A stretch of DNA of 64,000 bases from 66-474 sp051954935. Its GTDB lineage: Bacteria; Pseudomonadota; Gammaproteobacteria; Xanthomonadales; Rhodanobacteraceae. Under the pieces are notes generated by a model. The model was given only the letters and a program-made list of their open reading frames with translations, ran no database searches and had not been told where the DNA came from. The stretch lies in NCBI GenBank assembly GCA_051954935.1, contig JBQCHG010000006.1, positions 1-64,000 on the forward strand, written 5' to 3'. Below are positions 42,153 to 51,262 of the stretch, in pieces (within the stretch, counting starts at the first letter, position 1; each line of letters starts with the position of its first letter). The position numbers and the translations under genes were made by a program.

Positions 42153-42662
42153 ATGACAATTTCGATGTATTCCGCTTCCGTTCCCGTGTTCGTGCGCGCG
42201 CTCAACAACCTCACCCACGTGTTGAAGAAAGGCGAGGCGCACGCGCAGGCGAAGAAGATTCCCGATCCCGACGCGCTGCTGCAGCAGCGGCTGATCTTCG
42301 ACATGCTGCCGCTGGTCAAGCAGGTGCAGATCGCCTGCGACATGGCCGCGCGCGGCGCGGCACGGCTGGCCGGGGTGGAGCCGCAGTCGTTCGAGGACAA
42401 CGAGAAGACCTTCGCCGAAGTGTATTCGCGCATCGAGCGTGCGATCGCCTACGTCCAGGGATTCAAGCCGGGGCAGATCGACGGCAGCGAGCAGCGCCCC
42501 GTCAGCTTCAAGACGCGCAACGGGGAGATGAATTTCACCGGCCTCGAATACCTGCAGCAGTTCACCCTGCCCAACCTGTTCTTCCACTGCACCACCGCCT
42601 ACGACATCCTGCGCGTGGCGGGCGTCGAGATCGGCAAGAACGATTTCATCGGGGCGCGTTGA
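42153..42662 (+). CDS. DUF1993 family protein
   Basis: A 169-residue soluble helical protein: MTISMYSASVPVFVRALNNL, QQRLIFDMLPLVKQVQIACD, FAEVYSRIERAIAYVQGF, FTGLEYLQQFTLPNLFFHCT and VEIGKNDFIG. This is the DUF1993 pattern, distantly related to DinB four-helix proteins. The function is unknown. A GGAG site precedes the ATG and only 23 bases separate it from the exporter, so they are likely co-transcribed. Confidence 0.85.
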   Translation: MTISMYSASVPVFVRALNNLTHVLKKGEAHAQAKKIPDPDALLQQRLIFDMLPLVKQVQIACDMAARGAARLAGVEPQSFEDNEKTFAEVYSRIERAIAYVQGFKPGQIDGSEQRPVSFKTRNGEMNFTGLEYLQQFTLPNLFFHCTTAYDILRVAGVEIGKNDFIGAR

Positions 42663-42828
42663 GCGCAACAGCAGGCGGGAGCTGCCGCGCAGCGGCGCTT
42701 CCCGCCGTGGCTGCCTCGCGAAGGCTGGCGGGTTGTGCGGCGCATCGCTAACCCGACCTGCCCCCTTCGCGTTCCCTGCACGCAGGGCTTGCGACCGTGG
42801 GATATCGGAGTGCTGACAAGGAGCCGTC

Positions 42829-43221
42829 ATGCCATCGCGCACACCGCCACCTCGCCGCCCGCGTCCGGTGCTGTTCTGGATCATCGCGGCGATTGTCATC
42901 GCCGCCATCATCATGGCCTGGATTTACTGGGCCAACGACCTCGGCCGCGGCACCAATCCGAACACCAATGTGCCGATGACGCCGGGTTACGCGCCGGCCA
43001 CCACGACCGGCGGACCGCCGCCGAGCGTACCGGCAGGCAATGCCACGCGTCCGGCGCCGGCCACCCAGCCCAATGCGATGAGCAACTCGACCGCGCTGCC
43101 GCCGCCGGGTTCGACCGGCACACCGACGTCCCCGGCAAATGCCGCGAACGGCGCGATCCCGCACGCGGCGCCACCGCCCAAATCCGGCAGCACGGCTCCG
43201 GCCAGCGGCGGCACGCATTGA
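42829..43221 (+). CDS. Single-helix protein with a Pro/Thr/Ala-rich tail
   Basis: A 130-residue protein: basic head MPSRTPPPRRPRP, one helix (VLFWIIAAIVIAAIIMAWIY) and a low-complexity periplasmic tail of Pro, Ala, Thr, Asn and Gly ending PASGGTH. An AAGGAG site precedes the ATG. It is not recognised as a family. Its plan (helix, Pro/Ala-rich segment, final GTH) echoes the next gene, which adds a folded DUF3014 domain, so it may be a degenerate or linker-only relative. Confidence 0.6.
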   Translation: MPSRTPPPRRPRPVLFWIIAAIVIAAIIMAWIYWANDLGRGTNPNTNVPMTPGYAPATTTGGPPPSVPAGNATRPAPATQPNAMSNSTALPPPGSTGTPTSPANAANGAIPHAAPPPKSGSTAPASGGTH

Positions 43222-43321
43222 TTTGTCGCCGTGATCGGCGCACGCTCGCCGGGCGTGCAGGCGCGGAACCATCCGCGTCCGCCCACGTCAAAGTTGTGTC
43301 TCCCAGCGCCGGAGGATAGCC

Positions 43322-44221
43322 ATGAGATCGGCTGCGCAGTGGATTGCGATCATCGTTCTTCTGGTGATCATCGCCATCGCGATCTGGTTCTTCGTGTTCG
43401 ATCGCCCCGGTCCGCACGGACCTTCGCCCGCGGTGCTGAATCCGCATCCCGCGCCCGCCAGCAGCGCGCCGCAATACCCGATCAACAAGGCCAGCGTGCC
43501 GGCCTCCAATGCCAGCGCGGCGCTCCCCGACCTGCACAACAGCGATGCCGCAGTGATGCAGGCGCTACTCGCCATTCCCGGCGCGCAGGGCTTGCGCGAC
43601 CTGCTGGTGCAGCAGGCGATCATTCCCAATATCGTCGCGACGGTGGACGCGCTGCCGCGGCAGACGTTCGGCTCCACCCGCATCATGCCGCTGAAAACGC
43701 CGGGTGGCACTTTCACGGTCGAGCAGAACAACGGTCGGGCCGTGATCGGGGCGCGGAATTACGGCCGATACGCGCCGTACATGCAGCTGCTGAAATCGGT
43801 CGACGACAAGGCGCTGGTGGCGTGGTACGTGCACAACTATCCGCTGTTCCAGCAGGCCTATCGCGAACTCGGCTATCCGAAGGGCTACTTCAACGACCGC
43901 CTGATCGCGGTCATCGACAACCTGCTGGCCACGCCGCAGCCGCAGCAGCCCATCGAGGTGCAGAAGAACGGCGCGTTCTATACCTATGCGGATCCGCAGC
44001 TCGAATCGTTGTCCGCCGGCCAGAAGATGCTGATCCACACCGGGCCGGAAAACGAGGCGCAGATCAAGATCAAGCTGCAGGACCTGCGCGCGTTGCTGGT
44101 CGGTCAGAAGCTTCCGGCGCCCAGCAGTTCGCTGGCACCGGCCGGTCAGGTCGGGGCGGCGCCCGCGACGCCTGTCACGCCGTCCACGCAAGCCCGGCCT
44201 GCCCCCGCGGGCACGCACTGA
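43322..44221 (+). CDS. DUF3014 membrane-anchored periplasmic protein
   Basis: A 299-residue protein. MRSAAQWIAIIVLLVIIAIA is an N-terminal anchor. A Pro/Ala/Ser linker leads to the DUF3014 domain: LHNSDAAVMQALLAIPGAQG, IPNIVATVDALPRQTFGSTR, GARNYGRYAPYMQLLKSVDD, YVHNYPLFQQAYRELGYPKG, and FYTYADPQLESLSAGQKMLI. A Pro/Ala-rich tail ends PAPAGTH. The function is unknown; envelope location is predicted from the anchor. It is followed six bases later by a small membrane protein. Confidence 0.8.
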   Translation: MRSAAQWIAIIVLLVIIAIAIWFFVFDRPGPHGPSPAVLNPHPAPASSAPQYPINKASVPASNASAALPDLHNSDAAVMQALLAIPGAQGLRDLLVQQAIIPNIVATVDALPRQTFGSTRIMPLKTPGGTFTVEQNNGRAVIGARNYGRYAPYMQLLKSVDDKALVAWYVHNYPLFQQAYRELGYPKGYFNDRLIAVIDNLLATPQPQQPIEVQKNGAFYTYADPQLESLSAGQKMLIHTGPENEAQIKIKLQDLRALLVGQKLPAPSSSLAPAGQVGAAPATPVTPSTQARPAPAGTH

Positions 44222-44227
44222 GCCGCG

Positions 44228-44425
44228 ATGATCGGCTTCCTGCTCTGGCTGCTGCTGCTGATCGTGTGCTGGCCCCTCGCGCTGCTGGCGCTGATCCTGT
44301 GGCCGATCTTCTGGCTGCTGACGCTGCCGTTCCGGCTGCTCGGCATCGCGGTGGACGGCGTGTTCGATCTGCTGCGCGCGATCCTGAGCCTGCCGGCACG
44401 CGTGTTGCGCGGTCCGAAGGCCTGA
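44228..44425 (+). CDS. Small Leu-rich membrane protein
   Basis: A 65-residue protein, almost entirely hydrophobic: MIGFLLWLLLLIVCWPLALL, then LWPIFWLLTLPFRLLG and an amphipathic end ILSLPARVLRGPKA. It starts six bases after the DUF3014 stop and so belongs to the same unit. It has no recognised family. Confidence 0.6.
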   Translation: MIGFLLWLLLLIVCWPLALLALILWPIFWLLTLPFRLLGIAVDGVFDLLRAILSLPARVLRGPKA

Positions 44426-44680
44426 GGGCCGGTGCACGCCCGATCGAACCGGCGGCGATCGAAACCATGATTCCCGACGGGAGCCGCCCCTTTTGGATGC
44501 CGCGCGGTCGACGCTTCGGCATCCGCGCAGCAGCATCCGGCGGCGTTCGGCATGCGACCGGCCGCAAGTTGTGAACTTTGGCATCCGGCCTCTTCGCATA
44601 CACTTGGCGAGTTGCGCCGGGCGAGGCGGCACGTATGATGCCTCGGAGCTCGCAGGGACGGCGCGCGTCAGGGGCGGAGG

Positions 44681-45877
44681 ATGGGAAAACTCGGCGGACT
44701 CTCGGTGCTCGTGGTCGAGGACCACGCGTTTCAGCGTGAGGTGGCGCTGCGCCTGCTCGGGCAGATCGGCGTGCAGCACGTGCTGGAAGCGAACGACGGT
44801 CGCAACGCGCTGACCCTGCTTGCAGCGCAACCGCGCACGCTGGACGTGGTGCTGGTGGATCTCGACCTGCCCCGCATGGACGGCATCGAGTTCATCGGTC
44901 ATATCGCGCGCGATCACCTCGCGCATGCAGTGGTGGTGCTGACCGCGCTCGATCCCTCGCTGCTCAATACCGTGCAGATCATGGCCCGCGCCTCCGGCCT
45001 GCGCGTGCTCGGCACGCTGGAGAAGCCGCTGACCGCCGCCAAGCTGCACCAGACACTGGAGCTGTTCTCTCGCAACGAGGAGAAGAGCGACGAGTACGGC
45101 GACATCGAAATCAGCGAAGGCCTGCTGGCCGAGGCGCTGGCGCACGACGAATTCGTGCCATGGTTCCAGCCGCAGGTGGCGATCGGCAGCGGTTTCGTGG
45201 TCGGCGTGGAAGCACTGGCGCGCTGGCGTCACGACGGGAGGCAGATTCCACCTGCCCGCTTCATCCCGGAACTGGAGCGCGCCGGCGTGATCGATGCGCT
45301 GACCGAACGCATGCTGGCGCAGACCTGCGCATGGCGGCAACGCTGGCGGGGCGAAGGCCTCGACCTGCGCGTATCGGTGAACGTCTCCATGCACAACCTG
45401 GCGGACATGTCCGCGGCGGATCGCTATCAGGCGATCGCGCAGCACGCCGGCGTGGAGCCGCGCGACGTTACCCTGGAAATTACCGAAACCGCCGTGATGC
45501 ACGAAGCGGCGAAGGTGCTGAACGTGTTGGCGCGACTGCGCCTGAAGGGCTTCGGCCTGTCGGTGGACGATTTCGGTACCGGCTGGTCCTCGCTCACGCA
45601 ACTGGCGCAACTGCCGGTGACGGAACTGAAGATAGACCGCGGTTTCATCAATGGTGCGATCCACGAGCCGCGCCAGCGCGCGGTAGTGGAAGCGAGCATC
45701 GGGCTGGGCCACAAGCTCGGCCTGGCGACGGTCGCTGAAGGCGTGCAGAGCCTGGACGAATGGCAGCTGCTGGCCGAACTGGATTGCACCCGCGCGCAGG
45801 GCGCGCTGATCGGGATGGCCGTGCCAGGAGAGGAATTGCCCGGTCTCGTGCAGCAGTGGCGCAGGTCGCATTCGTAG
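44681..45877 (+). CDS. Response regulator with EAL domain (c-di-GMP phosphodiesterase)
   Basis: A 398-residue protein. Residues 1-125 are a receiver domain (VLVVEDHAFQREVALRLLGQ, phospho-Asp in VVLVDLDLPRMDGIEF, LEKPLT with the Lys). Residues 150-395 are an EAL domain. The catalytic set looks intact: VVGVEALARW, RVSVNVSMHNL, VTLEITETAVMHEA, VDDFGTGWSSLTQLA, ELKIDRGFINGA, TVAEGVQS. It should hydrolyse c-di-GMP under phosphorelay control. It lies 14 bases before the hybrid kinase, its likely partner. GGGGCGGAGG precedes the ATG. Confidence 0.93.
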   Translation: MGKLGGLSVLVVEDHAFQREVALRLLGQIGVQHVLEANDGRNALTLLAAQPRTLDVVLVDLDLPRMDGIEFIGHIARDHLAHAVVVLTALDPSLLNTVQIMARASGLRVLGTLEKPLTAAKLHQTLELFSRNEEKSDEYGDIEISEGLLAEALAHDEFVPWFQPQVAIGSGFVVGVEALARWRHDGRQIPPARFIPELERAGVIDALTERMLAQTCAWRQRWRGEGLDLRVSVNVSMHNLADMSAADRYQAIAQHAGVEPRDVTLEITETAVMHEAAKVLNVLARLRLKGFGLSVDDFGTGWSSLTQLAQLPVTELKIDRGFINGAIHEPRQRAVVEASIGLGHKLGLATVAEGVQSLDEWQLLAELDCTRAQGALIGMAVPGEELPGLVQQWRRSHS

Positions 45878-45891
45878 AAGAAGTGCGCGCG

Positions 45892-48315
45892 ATGCGCCAA
45901 AAACCCGCCACCCGCGTCTGGACCGTCCGCCGACAATTATCGCTGCTATTCGGCGTGCTGCTGGTGGCCGGCGCCAGCGTGATCGTGCTGGACGAGATCT
46001 ATCAGCGCGGCCACGAGGCCACCCTCACCCGCCTTTACGACAACGCGCTCGGCGGCCAGAGCGAAGTGAAGGCGCTCACCGACGCCTACGGCATCGACCT
46101 GATCGGCGTCACCTTCAAGGTGCGCAACGGCCTGATGGACTGGAACGCGGGCCTGCAATCGCTGGACGCCGACCGCGCACGCATCGCGCAGGCGATCGCC
46201 GCGCTGCATGCGGAAACACTGCCGCCCAAGCAGCGCGAAGTGATGGACCGCATCGACCGCGAGCGCGCAGCCGCCGATGTCGCCATCACGCATCTTCAGC
46301 GGTTGCTGCAGGCGCGCGACATCATCGGCCTCGGCCATTTCGCCGATACGGAAATGTTTCCCGCCTTCGATCCGCTGCTGGGCGACCTGGACCTGCTTTC
46401 CGACCTGAAAATCCTGGATGCCGAACGGCAACTGCGCGACGACGCCGCGCACGCGCGCTGGTTGTCCTGGTGGCGGCTCGGGCTGTCCGCGATCGCGCTG
46501 CTGATCGTGGCCTACGCCGGCCGGCGCGTGCTGCGCAACATCTACCAGGGCATCGAACAGATGGTACAGATGGCGCAAGGGATGCGCGCCGGCGATTTCG
46601 ACGTGCATCCGGGCGAGCGCGTGCCCGGCGAGATCGGCGAGGTGATGGACGTCTTCTCGGCGATGCGCACGGACATCAAGCACAACGCCGCCAGCCTGCG
46701 CGACAGCGAAGCGCGCGCGAAGGAAGCCAGCCGCGCCAAGAGCTCGTTCCTCGCGACGATGAGCCACGAAATACGCACGCCGATGATCGGGATCACCGGC
46801 ATGCTGGAACTGCTGGAGCACACGAAGCTCGACGCCGAGCAGCGCCGCTGCGTCAACGTCGTGCAGAGTTCCGCGCAAACCCTGCTGCAGATCATCGGCG
46901 ACATCCTCGATTTCTCCAAGATCGAGGCGGGGCGCATGCAACTGTCCCCGGAAAACGTGGACTTGCGCCGCCTGCTCAGCCACACCGTCCACAACTTCCT
47001 CGGTGTCGCCTCCAGCAAGGGACTCACGCTGGAGCTGGCGCTGGACGAGGATCTCGCGCCGACCTATGTCGCCGATCCGCTGCGGCTCCGGCAGATCCTT
47101 TCCAACTTCCTTTCCAACGCGCTGAAGTTCACCCAGACAGGCGGCGTGATCGTGCGCGCGGAGATCCTCGAATTGCTGCCGGAGAACCGCCAGCGCATCG
47201 CCCTGCGCGTGCGCGACAGCGGCATCGGCATCTCCGACGAGCAGCGCATGCAACTGTTCCAGCCGTTTTCGCAGGGCGACAGCGGCACCGCGAGGCAGTT
47301 CGGCGGGACGGGGCTCGGCCTCGCGATCTGCAGGCAGCTCGCGCACCTGATGGATGGCGAGATCGAACTGGCCAGCAAGCCCGGCGCAGGCAGCACCTTC
47401 AGTCTGGTCGTCGCGCTCGCGGTGGGCGATCCGGATGCGTTGCCGCTGGAGCATGATGAACCGGACGAGGAATCCTTCCCCAGCCGCGCCCTGCCGAGCG
47501 TCGAAGAGGCGGAGGACGAGCGCAGCCTGATCCTGGTCGTGGACGACCACCCGACGAATCGCGAGGTGCTGACGCGGCAACTCGCACGCGCGGGTTACGC
47601 CTGCGAAACCAGCTTCGACGGCGAGGACGCGCTGGAACGCTGGAAGACCGGCCGCTACGCATTGGTGCTGGCGGACATCCACATGCCGCGCATGGATGGG
47701 TACCAGCTCACCGCTGCGATCCGTGAAATCGAACGGCGCGAGCGGCGCCAGCACACGCCGATCATCGCCATCACGGCCAATGTCAGCAAGGGCGAACCGG
47801 AGCGCTGCCTCGAAGCGGGTATGGACGATTTCCTCGGGAAACCGCTGCGGATCGCGCAACTGGCCGCCATCCTCCACCGCTGGCTGCCGCATGTGGCGTT
47901 CGATCCGGCCGAACGCGTTACCGAAAGCGTGCCGAGGCCTTCGACCGAAGCGCTGTTCGATCCATTCACTGATGTCCTGAGCGCCCCGCACGCACCGATC
48001 GAACCGGACGTGCTGAAGGAGATCGCGGGCGAGGACCGTGTGTTCGCGCGCAATCTGCTGCGCGACTTCCTGCTCAGCGCGCGTCGCGACCTGCACGCAA
48101 TGCGCGAGGCGCTGGATGCGGGAAACATGGCCGATGCGGCGCGGGAGGCGCACCGCATGAAAGGCGCCGCCGCGCTGATCGGCGCTCGCGATGTGCGCGC
48201 CGCGGCGGATGCGGTGGAAAGCGCCGCGCGTGCACGCGATCCGGAAGCCGCGCGCGGCGGGGAGCGGCGGCTCGCGACCACGCTGGATACGTTGGCGCTC
48301 TGGGTAGACGCGTGA
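45892..48315 (+). CDS. BarA-like hybrid sensor histidine kinase with receiver and Hpt domains
   Basis: An 807-residue membrane kinase. TM1 lies near residues 15-35 (LLFGVLLVAGASVIVL), a periplasmic four-helix sensor of about 165 residues follows, and TM2 is WWRLGLSAIALLIVAY, then HAMP. The HisKA domain has ATMSHEIRTPMIGITGMLEL (His 292). The ATPase domain has LRQILSNFLSNALKF and GGTGLGLAICRQ. The receiver is VLADIHMPRMDGYQL (Asp 595). The C-terminal Hpt domain has REAHRMKGAAALIGA (His 754). The full phosphorelay within one chain suggests output through a separate regulator, most simply the EAL protein upstream. The signal is unknown. Confidence 0.93.
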   Translation: MRQKPATRVWTVRRQLSLLFGVLLVAGASVIVLDEIYQRGHEATLTRLYDNALGGQSEVKALTDAYGIDLIGVTFKVRNGLMDWNAGLQSLDADRARIAQAIAALHAETLPPKQREVMDRIDRERAAADVAITHLQRLLQARDIIGLGHFADTEMFPAFDPLLGDLDLLSDLKILDAERQLRDDAAHARWLSWWRLGLSAIALLIVAYAGRRVLRNIYQGIEQMVQMAQGMRAGDFDVHPGERVPGEIGEVMDVFSAMRTDIKHNAASLRDSEARAKEASRAKSSFLATMSHEIRTPMIGITGMLELLEHTKLDAEQRRCVNVVQSSAQTLLQIIGDILDFSKIEAGRMQLSPENVDLRRLLSHTVHNFLGVASSKGLTLELALDEDLAPTYVADPLRLRQILSNFLSNALKFTQTGGVIVRAEILELLPENRQRIALRVRDSGIGISDEQRMQLFQPFSQGDSGTARQFGGTGLGLAICRQLAHLMDGEIELASKPGAGSTFSLVVALAVGDPDALPLEHDEPDEESFPSRALPSVEEAEDERSLILVVDDHPTNREVLTRQLARAGYACETSFDGEDALERWKTGRYALVLADIHMPRMDGYQLTAAIREIERRERRQHTPIIAITANVSKGEPERCLEAGMDDFLGKPLRIAQLAAILHRWLPHVAFDPAERVTESVPRPSTEALFDPFTDVLSAPHAPIEPDVLKEIAGEDRVFARNLLRDFLLSARRDLHAMREALDAGNMADAAREAHRMKGAAALIGARDVRAAADAVESAARARDPEAARGGERRLATTLDTLALWVDA

Positions 48316-48373
48316 TGCCTGTAACGCACGTGGGCCATGCAGGGGCGAGCGCGCCCGCGACCACGGAGCTCTT

Positions 48374-48386
48374 GGCCATGGATGGC
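48374..48386. repeat. GGCCATGGATGGC motif
   Basis: A near-palindromic 13-mer that recurs at 51170, 53403 and, inverted, at 61200, always between genes and next to small hairpins. It looks like a module of the local intergenic repeats. Confidence 0.45.
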
Positions 48387-48406
48387 GGCTGTCATAATCG
48401 CCGCGC

Positions 48407-49576
48407 ATGTGTCCTTGCCGGAATATTCCCTTGCTGCGGTTTTTGCGCGTCCTCGCGTGCGCGATCCTGCTGATCGCTTTCTCCAGCACCCACGCCCAGA
48501 CCGATGAAGCGCAGCGCAAGACGCAGCAAGCTCAAGTCGAGCAGAAACTCACCGCCGTGCGCGCGCAGATCGCGCAACTTGCCGCAAGCCAGCGCGCCAC
48601 TGCCGCGCAGCGCGACAGCATCAATGCCTCCCTCGCGCAGCAGGCACACCAGCTGAACGAAGCCGCGCGCGCGTTGCGCAACACCGATGCCGCGATCGAA
48701 ACGAAATCCGCCGCGCTCGCGCAGCTGCAGGACCAGCGCACGGCTCTCGAGAAGAAACTCTCGGGTCAGCGCGAAGCCCTGGCGCAACTGCTGCGCGCGG
48801 CCTATGCGCTGAACCGCGGCAGCGACCTTTCCATGCTGCTGGGCGACGAAGATGTCGCGCGCATCTCGCGCGCGCTGGCCTATTCGCGCTATTTCCAGCA
48901 GGACCGCGTGCAGCGTATCCGCGGGCTGCTCGGGGACGTGGCGAAGCTCGACCAGGTGAAGCAGGGCATCGAAGCCGACCAGACCGCGCTGCGCACGCAA
49001 CGCGAACAGCGCGCCGCGCAGGCGCAATCCCTGCAGCAGGCGCGCGACGCGCAACAGAAGCTGCTGGCGCAGGCCGACGCGCAACTTGCCCAACAGCGCG
49101 ACAAGCTGGCCGCGCTGCATGCCCAGCAGAAGGATTTGGATCAACTGCTGGAAAGATTGAAGGACGTGTTCGCCGACATTCCCAGGCAGCTCGGCGCCGA
49201 GAAGCCCTTCGCGCAGATGAAGGGCGATCTCCCCTGGCCGGCGGGCGGCGCGGTGCGTGCCGGTAGCGGCGTGCTGGAACACGGGTTGCTGATCGCGGCA
49301 AGGCCCGGCACTGCCGTGCATGCAGTCGCCTACGGCCGCGTGGCCTGGGCGGATTTCATGCGCGGCTTCGGCATGCTGGTAATCGTGGATCACGGCGGCG
49401 GCTACATGACCCTGTACGGCAACAACGAAGCCACGTTGGTGGAGGTGGGCGACTGGGTGAATCCGGGCCAGGCGATCGCCACGGTCGGCCGCGGCCAGCA
49501 GCAACCCGGTGCCTACTTCGAGATTCGCAACAATGGCAAGCCGGTGGACGCGCGGGAGTGGTTGAAAGCGCGCTGA
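48407..49576 (+). CDS. envC: Murein hydrolase activator EnvC
   Basis: A 389-residue periplasmic protein. A signal peptide (RFLRVLACAILLIAFSSTHA) is followed by a long coiled coil of about 220 residues rich in Gln/Ala/Arg, then a LytM domain (GLLIAARPGTAVHAVAYGRV, GMLVIVDHGGGYMTLYGNNE, GRGQQQPGAYFEIRNNGKPV). The usual zinc ligands are missing (EHGLLIAA for HxGxDIAA; YGNNE in place of HxH), as in EnvC proteins that activate amidases but do not cut. A CATAAT box ends nine bases before the ATG, so the mRNA may be nearly leaderless or the true start may be further in. It acts in daughter-cell separation. Confidence 0.9.
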   Translation: MCPCRNIPLLRFLRVLACAILLIAFSSTHAQTDEAQRKTQQAQVEQKLTAVRAQIAQLAASQRATAAQRDSINASLAQQAHQLNEAARALRNTDAAIETKSAALAQLQDQRTALEKKLSGQREALAQLLRAAYALNRGSDLSMLLGDEDVARISRALAYSRYFQQDRVQRIRGLLGDVAKLDQVKQGIEADQTALRTQREQRAAQAQSLQQARDAQQKLLAQADAQLAQQRDKLAALHAQQKDLDQLLERLKDVFADIPRQLGAEKPFAQMKGDLPWPAGGAVRAGSGVLEHGLLIAARPGTAVHAVAYGRVAWADFMRGFGMLVIVDHGGGYMTLYGNNEATLVEVGDWVNPGQAIATVGRGQQQPGAYFEIRNNGKPVDAREWLKAR

Positions 49577-49647
49577 ACCCCTCTCTCCCCGCTCCCCGGA
49601 AGCGAGAAGGAGTGATACGTGTGAACGCCTTTCTCACGGCGTTGTCG

Positions 49648-49653
49648 CATAAT
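49648..49653 (+). promoter_or_regulatory. -10-like CATAAT before ctpA
   Basis: CATAATCGGCGC lies 28 bases upstream of ATG 49681, matching the pattern at 7710, 30445 and 48393. The -35 is unclear. Confidence 0.3.
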
Positions 49654-49680
49654 CGGCGCAACGTTCGTTGGTGTCGTTCC

Positions 49681-51063
49681 ATGTCTTTCCGCAAACACCT
49701 GCTCTGTCTTTTGCTGCTGGCGTGCAGTGCCGCCGGCATGGCTGCGCCGCCGCCGGCGACGACGCCCGCATCTGCCTCATCCAATGCACCGCCAGAAACG
49801 ACGAGCACGCCGACGGAGGCGAGTTCGATCGCCTCCGCTGCCAGCAGCGACACGCCGGATCTCGCCGACATTCGCGCCTTCACCCGCGTGTACGCGATGG
49901 TGAAGCAGGCCTACGTGGACAAGGTGAGCGACAAGACCCTGATGCAATCGGCGATCCGCGGCATGCTGGCCGGGCTGGATCCGCACAGCGAGTTCCTCGA
50001 TACCAGTGATCTGAAGGACCTGACCGAAGACACCACCGGCGCGTATTCCGGGCTCGGCATCGAGGTCGCGCAACTCAATGACCAGCTGCGCATCATCGCG
50101 CCGATCGACGGCACGCCCGCCGCACGCGCCGGCATCAAGCCGGGCGACACAATCGTTTCGATCAACGGCAAGACCGTGCAGCCGGATGCGCTGGATTCGG
50201 CGGTCAAGGAATTGCGCGGGCCGCCCGGAAGCAAGATCACGCTGGGCATCCTGCACGCGGACTCGAAGGCGCCGGTCACGATTCCACTGACGCGGGAGCG
50301 TATCCACGTCGGCAGCGTCAAGGTCAGCATGCTCGATCCGGGTTACGCGTACATCCGCATCAGCCAGTTCCAGGAAGACACCGCGAGCGATCTCGACCAC
50401 GACCTGGATGATCTGCAGAAGAAGAGCGGCCCCCTGCGCGGCGCGGTGCTGGACCTGCGCTCCAACCCGGGCGGCCTGCTGACCGCCGCGGTCGGCGTGA
50501 GCGATGCGTTCCTCGATTCCGGCACCATCGTCACCACAAAGGGCCGGCTGAAGGAAGCCGACCTGAAGTTCAGCGCCACGCCCGGCGATTTGTTGAACGG
50601 CGCGCCGATGGTGGTGCTGGTGGACAACGGCACCGCTTCCGCCGCCGAGATCGTCGCCGGCGCATTGAAGGACAACCACCGCGCGTTGCTGATGGGCCAG
50701 CGCACCTTCGGCAAAGGCTCGGTGCAAACCATCCTGCCGCTCTCGGACGACGAGGCGATCAAGCTCACCACCGCGCGTTACTACACGCCGGACGGTGCCT
50801 CGATCCAGGCCGCCGGCATCACGCCCGACATCACGCTGGCCAATCTCACCGTCAGCACGCAAGCCGGTACACCGGGCGACGACGAACACGAAAGCGACCT
50901 CCCCCACCACCTGCAGGGCAACACGCCAGTTGTCGAAGACACCGGCGCCGCGCAAGCCGGCAAGCTCGCAGCGAGCGACTACGCGCTCTCGGAGGCACTG
51001 CACGTGCTCAAGGGGCTGGCGCTGGCGCATCCGGTCGCCGTGCCCGGGGTAAGCAAGCACTGA
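49681..51063 (+). CDS. ctpA: Carboxy-terminal processing protease (S41 family)
   Basis: A 460-residue periplasmic serine protease. A signal peptide (LLCLLLLACSAAGMAAPPPA) precedes a low-complexity Ala/Thr/Ser linker. The PDZ domain has YSGLGIEVAQLNDQLRIIAP and GIKPGDTIVSINGKTV. The peptidase domain has LRSNPGGLLTAAV, the nucleophile Ser in DNGTASAAEIVAGAL and the Lys in TFGKGSVQTILPL. It follows envC, a pairing seen in many proteobacteria, and probably processes envelope hydrolases or their regulators. ATG 49681 gives a clean signal peptide. Confidence 0.94.
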   Translation: MSFRKHLLCLLLLACSAAGMAAPPPATTPASASSNAPPETTSTPTEASSIASAASSDTPDLADIRAFTRVYAMVKQAYVDKVSDKTLMQSAIRGMLAGLDPHSEFLDTSDLKDLTEDTTGAYSGLGIEVAQLNDQLRIIAPIDGTPAARAGIKPGDTIVSINGKTVQPDALDSAVKELRGPPGSKITLGILHADSKAPVTIPLTRERIHVGSVKVSMLDPGYAYIRISQFQEDTASDLDHDLDDLQKKSGPLRGAVLDLRSNPGGLLTAAVGVSDAFLDSGTIVTTKGRLKEADLKFSATPGDLLNGAPMVVLVDNGTASAAEIVAGALKDNHRALLMGQRTFGKGSVQTILPLSDDEAIKLTTARYYTPDGASIQAAGITPDITLANLTVSTQAGTPGDDEHESDLPHHLQGNTPVVEDTGAAQAGKLAASDYALSEALHVLKGLALAHPVAVPGVSKH

Positions 51064-51099
51064 CGCTCTTTCTTCCCTGCTCGCCTGACGCGAGGGGAG

Positions 51100-51210
51100 T
51101 CGCCTGCACGCAGGCTCCTGCAACGGCGGCTTTTGCAGGAGCGAGCGTGCTCGTCACCACCGAGCCCTTGGCCATGGATGGCACCTGATCGCCTGCAAGC
51201 AGGCTCCTAC
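51100..51210. repeat. Cluster of three short palindromic repeats
   Basis: TCGCCTGCACGCAGGCTCCTG (51100), TTGCAGGAGCGAGCGTGCTC (51133) and TCGCCTGCAAGCAGGCTCCT (51189) are alternately oriented copies of the TAGGAGC-type palindrome. A GGCCATGGATGGC motif lies between the last two (51170). They fill the ctpA-glnB gap. Confidence 0.65.
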
Positions 51211-51262
51211 ACCTCCGCCAGCTCACGTATAGTTCGCAAGGAACCTGGCGCCGGGCATTCAA

